Assembly (NCBI GenBank): GCA_023132105.1
Contig: JAGLYS010000063.1
Coordinates: 1-15,147, forward strand
Source of the DNA: Caldifarciminota bacterium
GTDB lineage: Bacteria; Hydrothermota; 32-111; QNBC01
Direction of reading: 5' to 3'
Length of the DNA: 15,147 nucleotides
In this document: piece by piece, positions 1 through 5,946 of the stretch
Layout: every line of letters begins with the position of its first letter
Numbering within the stretch: position 1 is the stretch's first letter
Program-made: the position numbers and the translations under genes
The notes under the pieces: generated by a model
What the model was told of the DNA's origin: nothing
Databases searched by the model: none
The model's input: the letters and a program-made list of their open reading frames with translations, nothing else

Positions 1-18
1 CACGAATAACTGGGAATA

Positions 19-46
19 GACATCAGACGCCAGACGTCAGACACCA
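19..46. repeat. Four tandem 7-bp units, consensus GACRYCA
   Basis: Four consecutive heptamers (19-25, 26-32, 33-39, 40-46) fit the consensus GAC-R-Y-C-A. They differ only at positions 4 and 5 and only by transitions (A/G, C/T). The variation suggests an old tandem duplication. No function is evident. Confidence 0.75.
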
Positions 47-203
47 GCTGAGAAGGGAAAGAGAAAATTAAACACGAATTTCACAAAGAGAAGAAAATAA
101 TTTATTGCTTAAATTATATGAAAGAAATAACCAAGGAGAAGAGAGGGGATAGATTTTAAACTTTTATTTCACAAATTTAAGACTAATTACACGAAAGGGA
201 AGA

Positions 204-225
204 GGGCAGACACAGGGATCTGCTC
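204..225. repeat. Imperfect inverted repeat
   Basis: GGGCAGA (204-210) can pair with TCTGCTC (219-225) as a 7-bp stem with one G-U pair and an 8-base loop. It is followed by CTACA rather than a T run, so it does not look like an intrinsic terminator. It lies directly before the second heptamer array, so it may belong to a dispersed repeat element. Confidence 0.4.
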
Positions 226-230
226 CTACA

Positions 231-258
231 ATTTACGATTTACGATTTACAGTTTACA
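231..258. repeat. Four tandem 7-bp units, ATTTACG-like
   Basis: Heptamers ATTTACG (231-237), ATTTACG (238-244), ATTTACA (245-251) and GTTTACA (252-258) stand in tandem. The period is the same as in the array at 19-46, but the sequence is unrelated. They end 57 bases before the -35 element of the first gene. Confidence 0.75.
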
Positions 259-314
259 AAAATGAACATGCAACTGCTCTATACACATATCCGCTTTTTA
301 AACCCTATCTTATC

Positions 315-343
315 TTGACATTAACTATAAAATTTCATAAAAT
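315..343 (+). promoter_or_regulatory. Sigma70-type promoter for the zinc-ribbon/recJ/pgeF unit
   Basis: A perfect TTGACA (-35, 315-320) and TAAAAT (-10, 338-343) are separated by 17 bases. The predicted transcript would begin near 350, right at the ribosome binding site, so the 5' leader is very short. Confidence 0.7.
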
Positions 344-349
344 ACTAAA

Positions 350-355
350 AAGGAG
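350..355 (+). promoter_or_regulatory. Ribosome binding site AAGGAG
   Basis: AAGGAG lies 6 bases before the ATG at 362. This supports that start over any later one. Confidence 0.75.
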
Positions 356-361
356 TACTGT

Positions 362-1222
362 ATGATAATTCAATGCCCCAAATGTAAGGGAAAATATAAG
401 ATAAATAATAATGATATTCCTCCAGGAGGTGGTGCTGTAAAGTGTCCTTCATGTAATAATATATTTACAGTCTATAAAGAACCATTGAATATAGAACTAA
501 TTCCTTACATAGAAGGCACAGAGGAGGAACCTTCAACAAGTGTAATTGCGGAAAAATCAAATTCTGTTTCTCAGGATTTTGAAAAAATATTAGAAACATC
601 ATCTAATAATGAATCCTTAGAGGTTGCCGAACCCTTATCAGCTGCCCAGAAAACATATATCCACGACTTTAAAGAAACAGATGAGACACATCACAATACG
701 TCAAATGACAAGATATCGGCTCTATGGGAAAAATTCAAAAACCTTTCAGGGGAATCAAAGCCACACACAATTGAAAAGGAATCGCCTGTTCAATCACCAT
801 CTTCAACCGAGAATGAAGAGAAACCATCCAATATCTCAGATAAAAAATTTGCATCACTATTTTCAACGGATGAATCTCCTGTCTATGCTACCGAAACCCC
901 TGTTGAAAACACAGGAATCGAGATAGAAACAGCGGCAGGAATCGCTCCTGAGGTTATTTCAGATGCAGAAAGTAAAGAACATGAAAAAGCAAAAAAACTC
1001 GCTAAAGCCCTTGCAAAAGACATTACCCTATATTACGGCGACAAGGTAAAGCAAGGCTTGGAACAGGGCAATTTGGTAGAACTAATCGGATCGGAGATTA
1101 AAAAATCATGGAAATTTTACCAGCAGAAAACTCCTATTGGGATAAATCAAAATACCACATATTTTGAGGATGCGTTAAATGATATAGTTGCCCAAGGAAA
1201 AAAATTGTTCAAATTTCATTGA
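362..1222 (+). CDS. MJ0042-type zinc-ribbon domain protein
   Basis: A 286-residue protein. Residues 1-38 form an MJ0042/zinc-ribbon finger with two CxxC pairs (C5/C8 and C28/C31) that should bind one zinc. Residues about 45-205 are low-complexity, rich in Glu, Ser, Thr and Pro, and probably a disordered linker. Residues about 205-286 are a helical, charged domain (KEHEKAKKLAKALAKDI onward). It resembles the C-terminal part found in many deltaproteobacterial-type zinc-ribbon proteins; this is from memory of the family pattern and was not searched. There is no signal peptide or membrane segment, so it is probably cytoplasmic. The start is fixed by a good ribosome site and promoter. The stop TGA is one base before the recJ ATG, so the two are translationally coupled. 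The molecular role is unknown; a regulatory or protein/nucleic-acid binding role is a guess. Confidence 0.8.
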   Translation: MIIQCPKCKGKYKINNNDIPPGGGAVKCPSCNNIFTVYKEPLNIELIPYIEGTEEEPSTSVIAEKSNSVSQDFEKILETSSNNESLEVAEPLSAAQKTYIHDFKETDETHHNTSNDKISALWEKFKNLSGESKPHTIEKESPVQSPSSTENEEKPSNISDKKFASLFSTDESPVYATETPVENTGIEIETAAGIAPEVISDAESKEHEKAKKLAKALAKDITLYYGDKVKQGLEQGNLVELIGSEIKKSWKFYQQKTPIGINQNTTYFEDALNDIVAQGKKLFKFH

Positions 1223-1223
1223 T

Positions 1224-2918
1224 ATGCCAAAATACAACATTTGGGAAATTAGAACCAAACCACCTATACATATCTCTATTGAACATATACATCCCATTAC
1301 GATCGACATACTTTCAAGAAGAGGATTTCTTTCAAAAAGTCAAATAATCAAATTTCTGGATTCCAATCATTCTATTGTAAACCCTCCCTCTTTACTCCCT
1401 GATATAGAAAAGGGTGCTAAAAGACTTCATAAGGCGATTAAAAACAATGAAAATATTCTCATATACGGCGATTACGATGCCGATGGTATAACAGCTTTGT
1501 CTATTACTACAAAATTTCTTTTGAAACTTGGCATTAGACCTTTTTACTATATAAATGACAGGATTACAGAAGGATATGGTATATCAACAAAAGGGATAGA
1601 ATATGCAAAGAATAATAATATAGATCTTATCATTACTGTTGATAATGGAATTAGTGCTTTTGATGAAATCAATTTGGCAAATAGCTATAATATAGATATC
1701 ATTGTCACCGATCATCATGAAACGAAAGACATATTACCGAATGCCATTGCAATAATCAATCCTATGAGAAAAGACTCTGTCTATCCATTTAAGGAAATAT
1801 CCGGATGCCTTGTTGCATTCAAATTCTGTGAATATATCAATGAAAAATATTCTTATAATATCGATATGACTCCATTGATTCAACTTGTTGCTATTGGTAG
1901 TATTGCGGATGTAATGCCTGTTTTAAATGAAAATAGATACTTTATCAAAAAAGGTATTGAACTTATCAAAGAATCTCCTCTTCCCGGGATTGAAGCTATT
2001 ATTGAATCATCGAAAATCAACAAAAATAAATTAAATACATATGCAATAGGATTTATAATAGGACCAAGATTAAATGCTATGGGAAGATTGTCAAAGGCTG
2101 ATGAGGCTTATAAATTACTAACAATAGAAGATCTTGATAAGATAGAAATTCTTGCTGAGAAATTAGAAAATACGAACAGAAAACGACAGAAAATTGATCG
2201 AATAATTCTTAAAGAGGCAGATTTAATGGCTCAGGAAAAAATAAAGGAGGGGTATAATGTTATTGTATTGTACGGGAAAGACTGGCATGAGGGGGTGTTG
2301 GGTATTGTTTCTTCAAGAATATGTGAGAAATATAACAAACCAACAATTCTATTGTCTATGAACAATAAATTAGCAAAAGGATCCGGGAGAAGTGTTGATA
2401 ATTTCAATCTTTTAAATGCTCTTAAAAAATGTGAAGTATATCTAAAAAGCTATGGTGGGCACGCTATGGCTGCCGGATTATTAATAGAAAATGACAAACT
2501 TGGAGATTTTGAAAATTGCCTTAATAAGCTGGCATCGGATCTGGAAATATCCGATATCAAGAGCAAGATAATGATTGATTGTGAAATTCCCTTCTCTGTT
2601 ATTGACAATGTATTTTATAATGATATTCAAAAACTACACCCTTTTGGAGCAGGAAATCCTCCCCCTGTGTTTATTACTTATAATGTAAGCATAGTCGGGA
2701 AACCACGAATCGTAGGTAACGAGCATTTAAAAATTGTTCTAAGAAAAAATGGGAAAGATATCAATGCTATTGCTTTTGGAGGAAAACATTTATTGGATTC
2801 GATAATAAATGATGAAATCGACATCTGTTATACTGTCTATAAAAACAGTTATATGGGAAATGAGTCCATAGAATTAAAAATTTTCGATATTAGAAATGCA
2901 AATAATCAAAACAAATAA
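1224..2918 (+). CDS. recJ: Single-stranded-DNA-specific exonuclease RecJ
   Basis: A 564-residue DHH-family 5'-3' single-strand DNA exonuclease, acting in the cytoplasm in RecF-pathway recombination, mismatch repair and base excision repair. The length is close to the E. coli enzyme. Visible motifs are DYDADG at residues 83-88, the Asp of VDNG at about 140, the DHH triad at 163-165, GSIADVMP near 225-232, GPRLNAMGR at about 280-288, the DHHA1 motif GGHAMAAG at 411-418, and the OB-fold region with HPFGAGNPPPVF at 472-483. All metal-binding motifs are present. I chose the ATG at 1224, one base after the previous stop. An in-frame TTG at 1188 would add 12 residues but lies inside the upstream gene. 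The 3' end overlaps the next gene by 23 bases, so this is the middle gene of a three-gene unit. Confidence 0.95.
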   Translation: MPKYNIWEIRTKPPIHISIEHIHPITIDILSRRGFLSKSQIIKFLDSNHSIVNPPSLLPDIEKGAKRLHKAIKNNENILIYGDYDADGITALSITTKFLLKLGIRPFYYINDRITEGYGISTKGIEYAKNNNIDLIITVDNGISAFDEINLANSYNIDIIVTDHHETKDILPNAIAIINPMRKDSVYPFKEISGCLVAFKFCEYINEKYSYNIDMTPLIQLVAIGSIADVMPVLNENRYFIKKGIELIKESPLPGIEAIIESSKINKNKLNTYAIGFIIGPRLNAMGRLSKADEAYKLLTIEDLDKIEILAEKLENTNRKRQKIDRIILKEADLMAQEKIKEGYNVIVLYGKDWHEGVLGIVSSRICEKYNKPTILLSMNNKLAKGSGRSVDNFNLLNALKKCEVYLKSYGGHAMAAGLLIENDKLGDFENCLNKLASDLEISDIKSKIMIDCEIPFSVIDNVFYNDIQKLHPFGAGNPPPVFITYNVSIVGKPRIVGNEHLKIVLRKNGKDINAIAFGGKHLLDSIINDEIDICYTVYKNSYMGNESIELKIFDIRNANNQNK

Positions 2919-3573
2919 TGACATCTATTACTTTAAGGATGATTTCATAGAGTTCTATTTTACTACAAAGAAGTATAAAATAATCAAGAACTCCGAAAAC
3001 TATATTCCAGTAATTAAATCATTGATTCCGGATTATAAACATATAATTATCACAAAGCAAATTCACTCATCTATAACCAACAGAATCAAAGGACAGGGGT
3101 TTTATATAGGAGATGCTATTTTTACCTCTGAAAAAGGTATTATTCCTGTCATATTTACAGCTGATTGTTTTCCTGTTTTTCTCTATTCAAAGAATGTTCC
3201 TTTTATAGTTTTATTGCATGCAGGATGGAGAGGTATATTAAAAAATATACTTCCAATAGCCATAAAATCGATAAAGAATAATTATAACGATATAAATGAA
3301 ATAAATGCAGTAATAGGGCCGGGAATATGTAAAGATTGTTATCAAGTAGGGATTGAAATGTTAAACAAATTCAATAATAAATATTTGAATATGAGTAATG
3401 ATAAACTGTATTTGGATTTAAAATCGGTTTTAATTCATCAAATGGAAGATAACTCGATTTCGAAAATCACCGATAGTGGATTTTGCACTGTTCATAATAA
3501 CGAATCTTTTTTTTCATATAGGAAAGAGAACAGGACAGCAAATAGAATTTTAAGTTTTGGAATTATTCATTGA
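2896..3573 (+). CDS. pgeF: PgeF/YfiH-type multicopper-fold protein (peptidoglycan editing factor / purine nucleoside phosphorylase family)
   Basis: A 225-residue member of the DUF152/laccase-domain family. Members have been described as purine nucleoside phosphorylases/adenosine deaminases and as factors preventing mis-incorporation in peptidoglycan precursors. The three metal-site residues are present: H57 (QIHS), C91 (TADCFPV) and H108 (HAGWRG). The 17-residue C91-H108 gap matches the family. Also visible are IGPGIC (140-145) and the C-terminal FSYRKENRTANR (206-217). Odd point: the N-terminal region is short and lacks the usual TRxGG...LN...GD segment, which is reduced to FTTKKYK. The active site is therefore intact but the substrate-facing N-terminal part may differ. 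It starts inside recJ (23-base overlap) and ends with an 11-base tail overlap against the convergent deacetylase gene. Confidence 0.9.
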   Translation: MQIIKTNNDIYYFKDDFIEFYFTTKKYKIIKNSENYIPVIKSLIPDYKHIIITKQIHSSITNRIKGQGFYIGDAIFTSEKGIIPVIFTADCFPVFLYSKNVPFIVLLHAGWRGILKNILPIAIKSIKNNYNDINEINAVIGPGICKDCYQVGIEMLNKFNNKYLNMSNDKLYLDLKSVLIHQMEDNSISKITDSGFCTVHNNESFFSYRKENRTANRILSFGIIH

Positions 3574-4555
3574 AGGGCTCTAATATTGCTTCTGCATTTT
3601 TACCAATATCATTTATATTATATCCTCCTTCCTGTACTATTAATGTTGGAATATTCAAAATGTTTATCAATATTCCGATTTCATTTAAGCCATCCCTGTT
3701 AATATCAAATGATCCGGTTGGATCATCTTTATAAATATTAAGCCCTAATGATAGAACAAGAAAAGTTGGAGAATAAGATGATATGATTTCCAATGCATTT
3801 TTCAATTCGAATAAATATTCTTTTTTAGCTGAATTCTTTTGCAAGTGTATATTGTAATTAAACCCGTATCCTTCTCCCTCCCCTGCCTCATCCTCATATC
3901 CCCAAAAATATGGAAATTCATATGCAGGATCAGCATGAATGGAAATATATAGAGTGTTCGTATAATAAAAAATATCTTGCGTTCCATTTCCATGGTGATA
4001 ATCAATATCAAGAATCGCGACTTTACCATACTTTTTCAACAATGAAGATGCTATTGCTGCATTATTAATATAACAATTTCCACCGAAAAAATCGTATCCT
4101 GCATGATGTCCAGGTGGTCTTATAGCTAAATAAGCGTTTTTCTTATTTCTTCTTAAGTATTTAATAGATTGCTTTATTGTATAAAGTAAATTTTCAAGTA
4201 CATTATATGTTTCAGGACCAAAAGGGGTGGCAGTATCAAAAAGATACGACCCCAGCATAAATTCATGTTCTATAGGTTCTTTGCTTTTCCTTTTTATATT
4301 AAATGTATCGGGAATTATATAATTCTTAAAATTAATATCCTTAAATAATTGAATCATTCTGTTTTCATGCACATTGTTTTTAATGAGGTCCTCACTGCCC
4401 TCACACTCTACAATACTAAATTTTTCATTATTCCTTAATGTGTGAATAATTTTTTCTATTCTATCCGGGGACTCTCTATAAGATCTGTAAATACCATTTT
4501 TATATTCCTTTTCGGGGGAATGAAGTAAATGCCTTTTAGGAACGAATACTTTCAT
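3563..4555 (-). CDS. Histone deacetylase-family / acetylpolyamine amidohydrolase-like protein with Asn at a zinc ligand
   Basis: A 330-residue arginase/deacetylase-fold protein. The N-terminus (LLHSPEKEY, then ESPDRIEKI) resembles acetylpolyamine amidohydrolases more than AcuC. Catalytic features are RPPGHHA with H150/H151, GNCYINNAAIA at 159-169, DIDYHHGNG with zinc ligands D185 and H187, SIHADP at 205-210, and the GGY tyrosine Y312. The third zinc ligand is normally the Asp of the GLD...DP motif. Here the motif reads SLGLNIYKDDPTG, placing N273 at that site (codon AAT at 3737-3739). That would weaken or change metal binding unless it is a sequencing error. Expected substrates are acetylated polyamines or other small acetylated amines in the cytoplasm. 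The ATG overlaps the stop of the FAD gene by 4 bases (ATGA). It is the last gene of the long minus-strand operon. Confidence 0.88.
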   Translation of the reverse strand: MKVFVPKRHLLHSPEKEYKNGIYRSYRESPDRIEKIIHTLRNNEKFSIVECEGSEDLIKNNVHENRMIQLFKDINFKNYIIPDTFNIKRKSKEPIEHEFMLGSYLFDTATPFGPETYNVLENLLYTIKQSIKYLRRNKKNAYLAIRPPGHHAGYDFFGGNCYINNAAIASSLLKKYGKVAILDIDYHHGNGTQDIFYYTNTLYISIHADPAYEFPYFWGYEDEAGEGEGYGFNYNIHLQKNSAKKEYLFELKNALEIISSYSPTFLVLSLGLNIYKDDPTGSFDINRDGLNEIGILINILNIPTLIVQEGGYNINDIGKNAEAILEPFNE

Positions 4556-5946
4556 AATATTTGCTTCTTAATGCCTGTTGCTGCATAGATCCCGGTAGCG
4601 GCTGCTCCAACAATATTACCGGAAACACCTGCACCATCTCCGGCTACAAATAAATTTTTAATTGATGTTTCAAACCTGCCTTTCGTACTGATCTGAACAC
4701 TAAAGAATTTGATTTCCGGAGCATAAATCAATGTTTCATTTGATGTCACTCCAGGGATAATCCTATTCAATTTGTCAAGCCCCTCTAATACATTTGTAAC
4801 AATTCTATGAGGAAGAGCCATGCTTATATCTCCTGGTGTAACATCTGTAAATGTCAATTTTATATAACTCTTATAAATCCTTTCCCATGTACTTCTTCTT
4901 CCCCTTTTTAAATCAATAAGGCGTTGAATTATTGGCTTTCCTCCTCCAATCGTCGACGAAAGTCTGCCTATAGACAAACCATATTTGTAAGTATCAGTAA
5001 CAGGGTGCGTTAAAACGACTTTTGAAAGAAAGGCGAAATTAGTGTTTTCACTTTTCGTATCTTTATTAGCATATCCATTTACACAGGCAAAATCAGCATA
5101 ACTCTCCCTCGCTACAAAACCATTTCTGTTAGTACAAAATGTCCTGATAAGGTCGTCATATGTATCTGTATATATAAAAAATGTCGGATCATATATAATA
5201 TCTGTAATTGGTTGTGATACTTCTGTTGGAATTTCCACCCTTACTCCCACTTCTATACCCCTCTGTTTTGTTTGAATTTTTAATTTGTTTGCTATTTTAG
5301 CCAGCCATCTGGCACCGATCCTACCCGGGGCAGCGATAATATATTCACTGAATATATTACCTTTATCAGTAACAACCCCTTTTATCGTATTATCAACAAC
5401 AATGAGATCCAATACCTCTCTATCTACTATTATCTCAACACCTTTATTCTTCAGCTCACTCACAACACCTGCGATATAACCGGGCAATCTATCTGAGCCA
5501 AGATGTTTCTGTTTAATTATTAACAGATCAATACCTGCTCTTTTGGATTCACCTTTTATTTTTTTAGCTTTTTCCATACTTGAGGGAAATATTTCACCAG
5601 TCATATTAAATTTATTGAATATTGTTTCCGTGTAATCTATCAAATTGCGAGCATCTGTTTCATTCATAAATTCAGTAAGGTCGGTCTTCCCTAATTTATG
5701 AATAAAATTCAATTTACCATCTGAAAACAGACCTGCTCCCCCCACACCACTCATTATACCGCAAGGTTTACAATTAATACATTTGTTTGTTTTTCCCTTT
5801 AACATAGGACATTTTCTTGAATTTATAGACTTACCTTTATCTATTATCAATATCGATTTACCCGAATCGATTAATTCATAAGCTGCGAAAAGACCTGCAG
5901 GTCCCGCACCAATTATAATTATATCATATTTCTTGTCCTTCATCAT
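4552..5946 (-). CDS. FAD-dependent dehydrogenase of the COG2509 type
   Basis: A 464-residue flavoprotein. The N-terminal Rossmann motif GAGPAG (residues 13-18) binds the FAD ADP moiety. A cysteine cluster follows at C46, C56, C59 and C62, directly before SGVGGAGLFSDGKL, an arrangement I recall as typical of COG2509 uncharacterised FAD-dependent dehydrogenases. The C-terminal VAGDGAGVSGNIVGAAATG is the second FAD contact. There is no membrane segment. The substrate is unknown for the family as far as I know. The start is uncertain: ATGs occur at 5973, 5946 and 5943. I prefer 5946 because AAGGATAGG lies upstream at a usable distance, whereas nothing like a ribosome site precedes 5973. The start overlaps the 3' end of the GGDEF gene, and the stop overlaps the deacetylase start by ATGA, so the flavoprotein and deacetylase are probably made together. 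Confidence 0.88.
   Translation of the reverse strand: MMKDKKYDIIIIGAGPAGLFAAYELIDSGKSILIIDKGKSINSRKCPMLKGKTNKCINCKPCGIMSGVGGAGLFSDGKLNFIHKLGKTDLTEFMNETDARNLIDYTETIFNKFNMTGEIFPSSMEKAKKIKGESKRAGIDLLIIKQKHLGSDRLPGYIAGVVSELKNKGVEIIVDREVLDLIVVDNTIKGVVTDKGNIFSEYIIAAPGRIGARWLAKIANKLKIQTKQRGIEVGVRVEIPTEVSQPITDIIYDPTFFIYTDTYDDLIRTFCTNRNGFVARESYADFACVNGYANKDTKSENTNFAFLSKVVLTHPVTDTYKYGLSIGRLSSTIGGGKPIIQRLIDLKRGRRSTWERIYKSYIKLTFTDVTPGDISMALPHRIVTNVLEGLDKLNRIIPGVTSNETLIYAPEIKFFSVQISTKGRFETSIKNLFVAGDGAGVSGNIVGAAATGIYAATGIKKQIL

Larger units (their letters stand above)
1..361. other. Non-coding leader region with degenerate short repeats
   Basis: No credible gene is visible on either strand in this 361-base stretch. 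It holds two four-unit heptamer arrays (19-46 and 231-258), an imperfect inverted repeat (204-225) and scattered copies of short words. ACACGAA occurs at 72-78 and 189-195, TTTCACAAA at 79-87 and 167-175, and CACGAAT at 1-7 and 73-79. Purine-rich GA tracts follow several of these words. The look is of an intergenic spacer that collected and then decayed dispersed repeats. The last 50 bases hold the promoter and ribosome binding site of the first gene. Confidence 0.7.

Noticed and set aside
204..225. Inverted repeat as an intrinsic terminator
   Set aside because: No T run follows on either strand, and the stem has a wobble pair.
19..258. Heptamer arrays as a CRISPR
   Set aside because: Units are 7 bp, directly adjacent with no spacers, and no cas genes are present.
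624..926. Out-of-frame open reading frame within the zinc-ribbon gene
   Set aside because: It overlaps a supported gene completely, its composition is unlike a real protein, and it has no start signals.
1188..1223. TTG codon at 1188 as an earlier recJ start
   Set aside because: It lies inside the upstream gene and lacks a ribosome site. The ATG at 1224 gives a normal N-terminus and stop-start coupling.
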